The notes under the pieces were generated by a model. The model saw only the letters and a list, made by a program, of their open reading frames with translations, searched no databases and was not told where the DNA came from. Of a DNA stretch of 8,457 bases, positions 1-6,799 are shown piece by piece. The stretch lies in NCBI GenBank assembly GCA_028288395.1, contig JAQBNV010000548.1, positions 1 through 8,457 on the forward strand, in the 5' to 3' direction. Each line of letters opens with the position of its first letter. The stretch's first letter is position 1. Made by a program: the position numbers and the translations under genes. Source of the stretch: Adhaeribacter sp. (lineage in GTDB: Bacteria > Bacteroidota > Bacteroidia > Cytophagales > Hymenobacteraceae).

Positions 1-37
1 CGGTCGGGTTATATAAATTAATATTTTAGTTATTGGT

Positions 38-68
38 AAGCCTGCTTTTAAAAAAAGCAGGCTTTTTT
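38..68 (+). terminator. Rho-independent terminator of a gene upstream of the window
   Basis: A 12-bp perfect stem is formed by 38-49 (AAGCCTGCTTTT) and 53-64, with a 3-nt A loop and a T run at 63-68. The T run lies on the + strand side, so it terminates rightward transcription entering from outside the window. The first ~30 bases hold stops in all three + frames (14-16, 19-21, 27-29), so the upstream gene must end there or earlier; which frame is real cannot be decided. Confidence 0.85.
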
Positions 69-127
69 ATGTAGTATGGCCAACTTTTGTTCGTCAGCGG
101 CGACTAACTATAACCTGACGCTACAAC

Positions 128-135
128 TATTTTTG
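128..135 (+). promoter_or_regulatory. Possible Bacteroidota -7 promoter element for the DUF1232 gene
   Basis: TATTTTTG matches the Bacteroidota sigma-ABfr -7 consensus TAnnTTTG exactly. It would place transcription start near 142 and give a 5' leader of about 118 nt before the ATG at 260. No TTTG -33 box sits at the usual distance; the nearest upstream TTTG, at 86-89, is too far away. The rest of 70-259 shows no other convincing signal. Confidence 0.3.
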
Positions 136-259
136 ATGGTTAAAGTATAGTAATATTGCATTGGACACCTGTGGTCCCGCGCTTCTTACTTATTAAAGTA
201 TATATTTACGTTTAATTAAAGTTAATTACCGCCAACCTTATATTACAGAAGATTTAACG

Positions 260-970
260 ATGGAAAATCAAGCTAAAGACGGAAAAAATATTGCAGACTC
301 AGGTGTTTTTAAAAAGATATTAGGTCAGGCAGAAGCTTACCTGAAAAAACCCCTGCGGGTAAAAGAACTCCTGAATGATGCGTATAAAAAAGCCAGTGAT
401 AACAAAGATGTAGGAACCATTGCCCATGATGTGTGGGATAATTTACAAACGCTTTTCCGGTTAATAAAAGCCGCTGCCACCGGCGAGTATACCGGCATCC
501 CGACCAGTACTATTATTGGCGGAATAGCCGTTTTGCTCTATTTTTTAACCCCGATCGATTTTGTGCCGGATTTTATTCCGGTAATTGGGTTGCTGGATGA
601 TGTGGCCCTGCTGGCCTGGTATATGACCAGCATTAAAGGAGAAATGGAAAAATTTGTGGTTTGGGAAAAAGGGAACCAGGCCCCGCAGGCGACCGATAAT
701 AGCTTTGCAGCAACGGCGGCCAATACCGTACCAACTACTCCGCCCGATGTATCGAACGACAATAACAATATAAATGACCCGGCTAACCAGTTATTGGTAA
801 AAGATTTTACCGCGCATGATTTAGCTCCCGATCAGCAACCCGACGACGCTGCCATCCGGGCTACCTCCTCTGGTTCTGGCGAACCCAACGTACGGGCTGC
901 CACTACCGACAGCACCCGTATACCCAGCTCTAATGCCGACGACAGCCGGACGGGTGGGAACGTGCGTTAA
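260..970 (+). CDS. YkvA/DUF1232 family membrane protein with a long disordered C-terminal tail
   Basis: The 236-residue product carries the DUF1232 (YkvA) signature at about residues 84-120. Its hallmark is YFLTPIDFVPDFIPVIG followed by LLDD, the family's PiDliPDfiPvlGylDD pattern. This stretch is hydrophobic and probably membrane-embedded as a helical hairpin. Residues 1-75 are charged, helical and likely cytoplasmic. Residues 140-236 are low-complexity, rich in Asp, Asn, Ser, Thr and Pro, and have no predicted fold. Typical family members are near 100-140 residues, so the tail is an addition. The family's biochemical role is not established; a link to envelope or stress functions would be a guess. 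The ATG at 260 has an AT-rich upstream region without Shine-Dalgarno, normal for Bacteroidota. The gene is monocistronic, since a strong terminator follows 22 nt after the stop. Confidence 0.85.
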   Translation: MENQAKDGKNIADSGVFKKILGQAEAYLKKPLRVKELLNDAYKKASDNKDVGTIAHDVWDNLQTLFRLIKAAATGEYTGIPTSTIIGGIAVLLYFLTPIDFVPDFIPVIGLLDDVALLAWYMTSIKGEMEKFVVWEKGNQAPQATDNSFAATAANTVPTTPPDVSNDNNNINDPANQLLVKDFTAHDLAPDQQPDDAAIRATSSGSGEPNVRAATTDSTRIPSSNADDSRTGGNVR

Positions 971-991
971 CCAACCTGGACCTTAACCAAG

Positions 992-1031
992 GAACGGCCG
1001 GATTATTTTTTTTAATCCGGCCGTTCTTTTT
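992..1031 (+). terminator. Rho-independent terminator after the DUF1232 gene
   Basis: The 14-bp perfect, GC-rich stem 992-1005 / 1013-1026 (GAACGGCCGGATTA and its complement) encloses a loop of seven T and is followed by T at 1027-1031. It begins 22 nt after the stop codon. A-T pairs at the base could extend the stem slightly. Confidence 0.93.
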
Positions 1032-1042
1032 AGAAGTTTGCT

Positions 1043-1050
1043 TACTTTTG
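1043..1050 (+). promoter_or_regulatory. Bacteroidota -7 promoter element for the YgjP-like gene
   Basis: TACTTTTG is an exact TAnnTTTG match, 12 nt beyond the preceding terminator's T run and 22 nt before the GTG start. Transcription would start near 1056 and leave a very short leader of about 15-17 nt. A clear TTTG -33 box is absent; that position falls in the terminator's right arm. Placement between a terminator and the next gene makes it the only candidate promoter here. Confidence 0.5.
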
Positions 1051-1072
1051 GTACCTGATAGCTGCCTGATCT

Positions 1073-1816
1073 GTGTCCCGAACATCGCCTTATTCTTTAC
1101 AATCTTTAAGTGTACATTTACCCGGCATTGGTCCGGTTCTGCTGCAGCGCAGCCTCAAAGCCAAACGCATCAGTATCCGATTGCAGCCACTCAAAGGCAT
1201 TCGGGTGGTGGTGCCGCCCCGGGCTTCTTTTGAGGAAGCGCAACGCTTCCTGGAAAGCAAGCAAGCCTGGATCAGGCAGCACCTTCCCAAAATAGAAAAG
1301 CAGGAGACCAATTTAACAATCTTCCGGCCGGAAGAGACTTTTCGCACTTTTTCGCACCAGCTTCGTCTGTTGCCCCACGAGCAGGCAATTTTGAAGGCCC
1401 GTTTAATGAAAGGCGAAATTCAGGTTTTTTATCCGGCTTACCGGGATATGTCCGATGACGACATGCAAGCGTTTATCCGGAAAGCCCTCACCGAAACCTA
1501 TCGCCTGGAAGCCAAGGAATATTTACCTGGCCGGGTCGATTATTTTGCCCGCCAGTTTGGGTTTAGCTACCAGAAAGTAGTTATAAAAAAAGCCGGCACC
1601 CGGTGGGGCAGTTGTTCTTACCAAAACAATATTAACCTTAACCTGCACCTGATGCGGCTACCCGCCCACCTCCGTGATTATGTGATTCTGCACGAACTGG
1701 CCCATACTGTTGAGAAAAATCATGGCCCCGGGTTTTGGGCGTTACTAGATAAAATCAGCGGCGATGCCCGCGGTCTGGATCAGGAAATGAAAAAATACCG
1801 GATTGAGATCTATTAA
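1073..1816 (+). CDS. YgjP-like zinc metallopeptidase (DUF45 / M48-related)
   Basis: The 247-residue protein belongs to the YgjP-like (DUF45, PF01863) metallohydrolases. The zinc site is visible: HELAH at residues 207-211 gives ligands His207 and His211 with catalytic Glu208, and the downstream NHGPGFW supplies the likely third ligand His217. The family's conserved RWGSC block is at residues 177-181, and the N-terminal beta-rich part holds the usual SIRLQP...VVVPP segment near 34-49. There is no signal peptide or membrane segment, so it is probably cytoplasmic. The physiological substrate is unknown for most members; some are encoded beside type I restriction systems, but none is present here. 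The start is GTG at 1073: an in-frame TGA at 1067-1069 rules out anything earlier, and no in-frame ATG lies before the conserved region. The length is typical of the family. Confidence 0.9.
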   Translation: MSRTSPYSLQSLSVHLPGIGPVLLQRSLKAKRISIRLQPLKGIRVVVPPRASFEEAQRFLESKQAWIRQHLPKIEKQETNLTIFRPEETFRTFSHQLRLLPHEQAILKARLMKGEIQVFYPAYRDMSDDDMQAFIRKALTETYRLEAKEYLPGRVDYFARQFGFSYQKVVIKKAGTRWGSCSYQNNINLNLHLMRLPAHLRDYVILHELAHTVEKNHGPGFWALLDKISGDARGLDQEMKKYRIEIY

Positions 1817-2100
1817 TTTTACCAGCTTCATTTAATCGGCCCGATAGCAGGCAAATGGTAAAAATAGCCAGAGATAAAATATAGCAAATAAAATCAATTT
1901 TCCATTAACCTGAATATTTACCCAACACCCGCAAAAGAATGAGCCGATTAAAATACTTAAATCTAAAATATCTCTATATTTACAAGTAACTTAATTGGTA
2001 TTTTACAAAAATATACTTAAAAAATTATAAATTACTTCCTCCTTTTTTCGTATATTCCATTATCAAAACTAATCACAAGTCCGTACCAGCCCGTTTGCAC
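1817..2100. other. AT-rich intergenic region before the lipoprotein gene
   Basis: These 284 bases contain no credible ORF. There is no clear terminator for the YgjP-like gene: TTTTACCA (1817-1824) and TGGTAAAA (1856-1863) could pair across a 31-nt loop, but no T run follows. A separate 10-bp perfect inverted repeat joins 1831-1840 (TTTAATCGGC) to 1943-1952. From 1950 onward the sequence becomes strongly AT-rich, consistent with a promoter region for the next gene, but no exact TAnnTTTG box is found; TATTTTAC near 1998 is the closest and is weak. Confidence 0.5.
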
Positions 2101-2700
2101 ATGTTTGCCAGCCTTTTACCCGGAAAATTTACTTATCTGGTACTTATTGGTATTGGAATGGGGCTTAGTTCAGCCTGCTCCAAACCACGTAAGGCGCCGC
2201 CTACCAAGCCGGAACCGGTTGTTCCGCAAGCGGTCGTGCCAGTTCATGTACCAGATCTGGATACCCTGCGGGTAGAAGATGATTTTGCGAATGCGCCTTT
2301 CCTGCTCGATTCTATTTCGCTGACTGAAGTTCAAAAATTAATGGGCCGGGATGTACGAATCAGCAAAAAACCCACGCGGAACCATTTTGTAGCCAACCAG
2401 ACCGACACGCTGATTACCCTGCGGAAGCAAAACTCGCACATTATCTTATATGCCGTAAGCGCAGAGCCCAAATGTTTTTTTAAAGAAGCCGCTATTAAAG
2501 ATCCGTTCCCCATTTTTCAATACCAGCTTCAGATCGGCCAGCACAAAACCGAAGTGAAAAAATTATTCAGTTCGCTTAAAAACAAGCCCTATTTACCCGA
2601 TAATATCGAAATAGTAGCCGGCGAAGGAGTTGATTATATTTACCTCAATTTCAAAAATGATGTGCTGCAACAAATAGAATACAAGCCTTACCTTGATTAA
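2101..2700 (+). CDS. Unrecognised lipoprotein with an internal duplication
   Basis: I do not recognise this 199-residue protein. Residues 1-26 form a lipoprotein signal: a hydrophobic core (about 11-24) ends in LSSAC with Cys26 as the probable lipidated residue. The -3 position is Ser, which is looser than the classical lipobox but common in Bacteroidota. A Pro/Val-rich linker (about 32-50) follows. The mature part appears to contain two related halves. The first has SLTEVQKLMG (73-82) and a strand pair near 102-119. The second has HKTEVKKLFS (148-157) and DYIYLNFKNDVLQQIEY (178-194). The helix-then-beta layout recalls the BamE/SmpA or BLIP-like fold; that is inference only. The ATG at 2101 is preferred over an in-frame TTG six bases upstream. 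The gene stands alone and converges on the efflux operon, separated from it by a hairpin at 2863-2912. Confidence 0.75.
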   Translation: MFASLLPGKFTYLVLIGIGMGLSSACSKPRKAPPTKPEPVVPQAVVPVHVPDLDTLRVEDDFANAPFLLDSISLTEVQKLMGRDVRISKKPTRNHFVANQTDTLITLRKQNSHIILYAVSAEPKCFFKEAAIKDPFPIFQYQLQIGQHKTEVKKLFSSLKNKPYLPDNIEIVAGEGVDYIYLNFKNDVLQQIEYKPYLD

Positions 2701-2862
2701 TATTCCGGTTCGTAGCTAACCCGGAAAATAGCGGATAACGGGGCTGCTTCCAGACCGATACACTGGTAAAATTAACAATTTTAGCTGATTTTTTACTGTT
2801 GCCTGGAGCATTTCTCCGTCCATCAGCGGGTAGCAATTCCGCCTGGGTAATAATTAAAACTA

Positions 2863-2912
2863 TTGTAAAACCATAAAGGCTGTCCCAGGGGGCAGCCTTT
2901 ATGGTTTTACAA
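2863..2912 (-). terminator. Long hairpin terminator between convergent transcription units
   Basis: Arms 2863-2882 and 2893-2912 are perfectly complementary over 20 bp, with a 10-nt apical segment (TCCCAGGGGG) that can pair partly. It starts 10 nt past the stop of the acyl-carrier-like gene on the - strand, where the stem ends in GGTTTTACAA followed by a T-rich stretch. It also lies 162 nt beyond the stop of the + strand lipoprotein gene. Both arms include T runs near the base, so it may work in both directions; assignment to the - strand operon rests on proximity. Confidence 0.8.
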
Positions 2913-2922
2913 AGAACAAAGC

Positions 2923-3177
2923 TTAAACAGTGGGTTGAGGCGTATGCAACGATACATAATTTACAAAATCGCCTACCGTATCAATTTTTACTTCGTCCGG
3001 AATAACAATATGAAAGTTTTTTTCCAACTCCAGAATAATATCCACCACATCAACCGTATCAAACCCAAACTGGCTCAGGTTAGCACTCTTTCGTAACCGC
3101 GAAGGTTTAATCTCTTTGGTACGGCTAATTATTTTTATTACTTCGTTTTGAATAGCAGAGGCAGGTGATGTTCTCAT
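2923..3177 (-). CDS. Acyl-carrier-protein-like protein with Thr in place of the phosphopantetheine Ser
   Basis: The 84-residue product aligns by eye with acyl carrier proteins: helix 1 (about 8-21), a loop, then FGFDTVDVVDIILELEKNF (37-55), matching the ACP helix-2 region, and the typical IPDE (58-61) before TVGDFVNYV. In canonical ACPs the motif is G-x-D-S-L-D, with Ser carrying the 4'-phosphopantetheine arm. Here it reads G-F-D-T-V-D, with Thr41 encoded by ACG at 3057-3055. The usual prosthetic group is therefore probably absent, and a role as a fatty-acid carrier is doubtful. The gene is last in an RND efflux operon, which suggests a partner or regulator of the pump (inference). Two starts are possible: ATG at 3210, overlapping the permease gene by 20 nt, or ATG at 3177, 13 nt after its stop. 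I chose 3177 because it gives the normal ACP spacing to the motif and has an AT-rich upstream region. Confidence 0.8.
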   Translation of the reverse strand: MRTSPASAIQNEVIKIISRTKEIKPSRLRKSANLSQFGFDTVDVVDIILELEKNFHIVIPDEVKIDTVGDFVNYVSLHTPQPTV

Positions 3178-3190
3178 GGTATTATTTAAT

Positions 3191-6100
3191 TTAAGCAAGT
3201 TGTTCTTCATAACTAGGATTCGAAATAGCGCCGGATGGTTGCATAGGCGAACGTCGCAATATTTTACTTTTTATTTTTTCGTTAAGCAGGTACATAACCG
3301 GTACCACCAATAATGTAACAAATGTAGCAAAAGTTAAGCCGAAAATTATACTCCAGGCTAAAGGCCCCCAGAAAGCCATGCTCTCGCCTCCGACAAAAAA
3401 GTTTGGTTTAAACTCGGTAAACAAAGTAAAGAAATTGATATTTAAGCCTATAGCCAGCGGCACCAAACCCAACGTAGTGGCAATAGCCGTTAAAATTACC
3501 GGGTTTAACCGCTCTTTGCCGGCCTGTACAATGGCTTCCTCCACGGATAAACCTACTTTCAGCAACTGATCAGTAAACGCTACAATTAAGATGCCGTTTT
3601 TTACCACAATTCCTGCCAGTGCCACAATCCCGACACCCGTCATCACAATAGAGATATCCATTTTAAAGATGGAAAAGCCCAGTAATACCCCGATAATACT
3701 AAACAGAATTTCGGAGAGAATGATTAGCGTTTTAGATAAAGAGTTAAACTGGGTTACCAGAATCAGGAATATTAAACCAAAGGACGCAAACAAGGCCAGG
3801 GTCAGGAAATCCTGGGTTTCTTTCTGATCTTCCTGCTCGCCGGCCATTTTAACCTCAAAGCCCTGCGGCACCTGGTAGCTTTTCAGGGCCTCGGAAATCT
3901 GCCCCACAATGGCATTGGCATTGTAACCCGACAATACGTTTGACGACAGGATAATAACCCGTTTCATGTTTTTGCGGTTAATGCCCCCGTAAGTACTGCT
4001 GTAACTAATGTCGGCTACTGCCGATAACGGCACCTGTTTAATGGCTCCGGTTGCTTCCCGGAAAGTAATATGCATATCCAGCAGCGCATCAATATTATTG
4101 CGTGCCAGCTCGTTATACCGGATTTCGATCGGGTACTCCTCTTCGTCGCGTTTAAACTTGGAAGCTTCTTTTCCGAAAATAGCTGTCCGCAGTTCCATTC
4201 CTATTTGAGCGGTGCTCAGCCCCTCACGATTAGCCCGAACTCGGTCGATATTTACCTGTATTTCGGGATTATTTTCTTCTAAATCGCTGCGTAAATCCTC
4301 TATACCGGCAATATTTCTGGCATCGATAAATTTCTCAAGGTCTTTGGACAAGCGAATAAGTTCCGCAAAGTTTTCGCCGGCAATTTCGATGCTGATGGGT
4401 TTACCTACCGGCGGCCCGGTGGCCTCGCGGTCAACGCTTATTTCGGTGCCCGGAATGCCTTTAACCGCTTCCCGCACTAAGGGCAGGTACTCCCGCGACG
4501 GGCGAGCCCGGTGCTGAAACTCGACAAAAGCAATGGCTACCTTGCCCCGGTTAGATTGAGCACTCCGATTGGCATCGTTGGGCTCGCCGGCCCCAATGCC
4601 CACATTCGAAATCACGGATTCCACATCAGAATTATGCTCGCCTATTACGCCTTTAATCCGCTTTTCGACTAGCCGTGTAACCGAATCGGTCACGGATTGG
4701 TCGGTACCGATAGGCATTTTAATGTAGGTATACACAAAGTCCGGGTCGCCATCGGGAAAGAAAACAACGTGTGGCGAACGCACCATGGTTAAGCCAATGG
4801 AAAAGAACAATAGAAATATTATGGAGCCCAGTACGTAATAAGGCATTTTACCCGATAGAATAAACCGCAACAGGCTTTCGTAACGAGCCATAAAAGCGGG
4901 CAATACACGGCGTTGAAAGCTGTTAATCCAGCGGGTAAATAAATATTTATTCAATACAATGATCAGGATAAGAAAAATAACCAGGTTACCGAAACCCACC
5001 GACCCGGAGGCGTAGCCCGCCAGAGCTACCAGGAATAAAACCCCCAGGATGATATAAAATATTTTGCGGGCCCTGGGCGAATTATCTATTTCGTTGTCGC
5101 GGCGCATAAACGTAACGGCAAACACCGGATTGATAAAAAACGCAATCAGCAACGAAGATATCAGCACAATAATCAGCGTGATGGGTAAAAAGAACATAAA
5201 CTCGCCCACGATACCAGGCCAGAACGACAGCGGCAGAAACGGTGCCAGCGTGGTAAGCGTACCGGCCAGAACTGGCACAAAAACTTCGCCGGCCGCAAAT
5301 TTGGCTGCTTTCTTAATATTCATTCGCGTGGTATTGTAAACCCGGTGAGTATTTTCAACCACCACAATTGCGTCGTCTACCACAATGCCTAAAGCCAGCA
5401 AAAACGAGAACAACACAATCATATTAAGGGTAAAGCCAATGGTTGGCATAAAGATAAAAGCCAGACACATGGATAGCGGTACCGATAAACCCACAAACAA
5501 AGCATTGGTAGTGCCCATGAAAAACATGAGAATAATGGTAACCAGAATAAACCCGATGATAATACTGTTTATCAGGTCGTTCAGGGTATTGCGGGTGCGG
5601 TCGGATTGGTCGCCGGTAATGGTTACTTTCAGGTCTTTCGGGAAAGAGGTGGCCTGCATTTCCTGCAGAATCTGCCCAATCTTATCGGAGGCCTCTACCA
5701 GGTTTTTGCCACTCCGCTTGATTACGTTAATGGTTATTACCGGCTGGTTATCGAGGCGGGCATAGCTTTCGCGTTCTTTAAAACCATCGGTAACAGTGGC
5801 GATATCTTTAAGGTAAATACTGTGGCCTGGCAACGATTTCAGCACGATTTCTCCCAACTCGTTCGGGTTCTGGTACTGGCCCACTACCCGCACGGCCCGT
5901 CGCATTTCGCCTACGCGGATGCTGCCGCCCGAGATGGTGGCATTTTCAGAGGCAATGGCCCGCTCAATATCGGCAAAAGTAACTTTGGCGGCCTGCATCT
6001 TGTACAGGTCTACATCTATTTTTACTTCCTTGTCCAGGGCGCCCACAATGTCTACGCGGGTAATTTCGGGTAAGCCTTCTACCCGGTCCTCAATATCTTC

Positions 6101-6580
6101 GGCAAATTTCTTCAGGCGATCCAGGCTGTAATTCCCCGACAGGTTGATAAACATTATCGGGAACTCCGAAAAATTTATTTCCTGTACGTTGGGCTCGTCC
6201 GGCAAATCGTTGGGCAGATCCATGCGGGCTTTGTCTACGGCATCTTTTACCCGCTGCTTCGCTTCCTCAACGGCAATATCGGTGTTAAACTGCACGGTTA
6301 CTACCGCATAATCCTGCAGGGAGTTAGACGTAACGGTTTTTACCCCGCTCAGCGATTTAATTTGCTTTTCGATGGGCCGCGTTACCAGGTTTTCCATGTC
6401 GGAGGGCGAAGTGCCAGGGTAAGCAGTACCCACGAAAATGGTAGGTATTACAATATCGGGGAAGTTTTCTTTTTGCAACCGGTTGTAAGCAAACAGGCCC
6501 GCCAGCAGAAGTATTATGGTAATAATATACACACTGGTCCGGTTGTCGATGGCCCAACTCGTTGGCTTGAATTCTTTCAT
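3191..6580 (-). CDS. HAE1-type RND efflux permease (AcrB family), inner-membrane pump
   Basis: This 1129-residue protein is the proton-driven inner-membrane component of a tripartite efflux pump. TM1 is at about 15-33, followed by the first periplasmic region with NFPDIVIPTIFVGTAYPG (39-56). TM4 carries the proton-relay pair Asp402-Asp403 in VVDDAIVVVEN, the HAE1 rather than heavy-metal pattern. TM10 has Lys994 in VVKNGILIV, and Arg1024 in ERLNPVILTA matches the essential TM11 arginine. The second periplasmic half spans about 601-920. AcrB-type proteins are usually near 1030-1050 residues; the extra length includes two additional hydrophobic helices (about 507-524 and 530-547) between TM6 and TM7, and an aromatic insertion at about 1047-1070 before TM12. 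The frame is intact. It lies downstream of the adaptor gene after a 219-nt gap and is followed by the ACP-like gene. The substrate is unknown: drugs, dyes, lipids or metabolites are all possible. Confidence 0.95.
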   Translation of the reverse strand: MKEFKPTSWAIDNRTSVYIITIILLLAGLFAYNRLQKENFPDIVIPTIFVGTAYPGTSPSDMENLVTRPIEKQIKSLSGVKTVTSNSLQDYAVVTVQFNTDIAVEEAKQRVKDAVDKARMDLPNDLPDEPNVQEINFSEFPIMFINLSGNYSLDRLKKFAEDIEDRVEGLPEITRVDIVGALDKEVKIDVDLYKMQAAKVTFADIERAIASENATISGGSIRVGEMRRAVRVVGQYQNPNELGEIVLKSLPGHSIYLKDIATVTDGFKERESYARLDNQPVITINVIKRSGKNLVEASDKIGQILQEMQATSFPKDLKVTITGDQSDRTRNTLNDLINSIIIGFILVTIILMFFMGTTNALFVGLSVPLSMCLAFIFMPTIGFTLNMIVLFSFLLALGIVVDDAIVVVENTHRVYNTTRMNIKKAAKFAAGEVFVPVLAGTLTTLAPFLPLSFWPGIVGEFMFFLPITLIIVLISSLLIAFFINPVFAVTFMRRDNEIDNSPRARKIFYIILGVLFLVALAGYASGSVGFGNLVIFLILIIVLNKYLFTRWINSFQRRVLPAFMARYESLLRFILSGKMPYYVLGSIIFLLFFSIGLTMVRSPHVVFFPDGDPDFVYTYIKMPIGTDQSVTDSVTRLVEKRIKGVIGEHNSDVESVISNVGIGAGEPNDANRSAQSNRGKVAIAFVEFQHRARPSREYLPLVREAVKGIPGTEISVDREATGPPVGKPISIEIAGENFAELIRLSKDLEKFIDARNIAGIEDLRSDLEENNPEIQVNIDRVRANREGLSTAQIGMELRTAIFGKEASKFKRDEEEYPIEIRYNELARNNIDALLDMHITFREATGAIKQVPLSAVADISYSSTYGGINRKNMKRVIILSSNVLSGYNANAIVGQISEALKSYQVPQGFEVKMAGEQEDQKETQDFLTLALFASFGLIFLILVTQFNSLSKTLIILSEILFSIIGVLLGFSIFKMDISIVMTGVGIVALAGIVVKNGILIVAFTDQLLKVGLSVEEAIVQAGKERLNPVILTAIATTLGLVPLAIGLNINFFTLFTEFKPNFFVGGESMAFWGPLAWSIIFGLTFATFVTLLVVPVMYLLNEKIKSKILRRSPMQPSGAISNPSYEEQLA

Positions 6581-6799
6581 TTGGTTTGATTTTATTTTAA
6601 AACCGCCTGCGGCAGCTAAAACTTATTTTGAATAATATCTGGCTGTTGAGAGTCCCTGGCCCGCAACTATTTTAAATAAGCGATGGCAGGCCAGCTGTTG
6701 GTCAGGATGATGGTAAAAGCAATATCTCTTTTGCAGATAATAAATTTACAGGTGAAGCGTCAATAGCGGAACGGTTATATTAATATTGAATAATCCGGG
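6581..6799 (-). other. Long non-coding gap inside the efflux operon
   Basis: The 219 nt between the adaptor stop and the permease ATG contain no credible ORF on either strand and no TAnnTTTG box on the - strand. On the - strand, the segment covering 6694-6656 can fold: CTGGCC (6694-6689) pairs with GGCCAG (6661-6656), and a further CGC/GCG pair (6682-6680 with 6664-6662) extends the stem after a 6-nt bulge. No T run follows, so it is not a standard terminator. It could tune expression or mRNA processing between adaptor and pump (inference). Confidence 0.35.

Noticed and set aside
1..29. Possible tail of an upstream + strand CDS
   Set aside because: All three frames hit a stop within 29 bases and give only 4-8 residues, so no frame can be supported; only the terminator after it is reported.
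163..177. Small hairpin around GGACACCTGTGGTCC upstream of the DUF1232 gene
   Set aside because: The stem needs a bulge and leaves a 2-nt loop, so it is too weak to call an operator or structured RNA.
1835..1845. ATCGG-C-CCGAT palindrome
   Set aside because: A 1-nt loop cannot form a hairpin, and an 11-base imperfect palindrome is expected by chance.
3191..3210. Alternative start of the ACP-like gene at ATG 3210
   Set aside because: It would add 11 residues (KNNLLKLNNT-type) before the ACP-like region and overlap the permease gene; ATG 3177 fits ACP spacing better, although 3210 is not excluded.
5606..6073. 155-residue open frame on the + strand opposite the permease gene
   Set aside because: It is antisense to a clearly conserved part of the RND permease, has no recognisable domain or start context, and is a shadow of that gene's codon pattern.
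6601..6615. CCGC-AG-GCGG followed by T run on the - strand just before the permease gene
   Set aside because: A 4-bp stem with a 2-nt loop is too small for a terminator and would lie only about 20 nt before a gene that must be transcribed.
6735..6764. Sigma70-like TTGACG with TATTAT on the - strand upstream of the permease
   Set aside because: The spacing is about 15 nt and Bacteroidota use TAnnTTTG/TTTG rather than the E. coli consensus, so it is not supported as a promoter.
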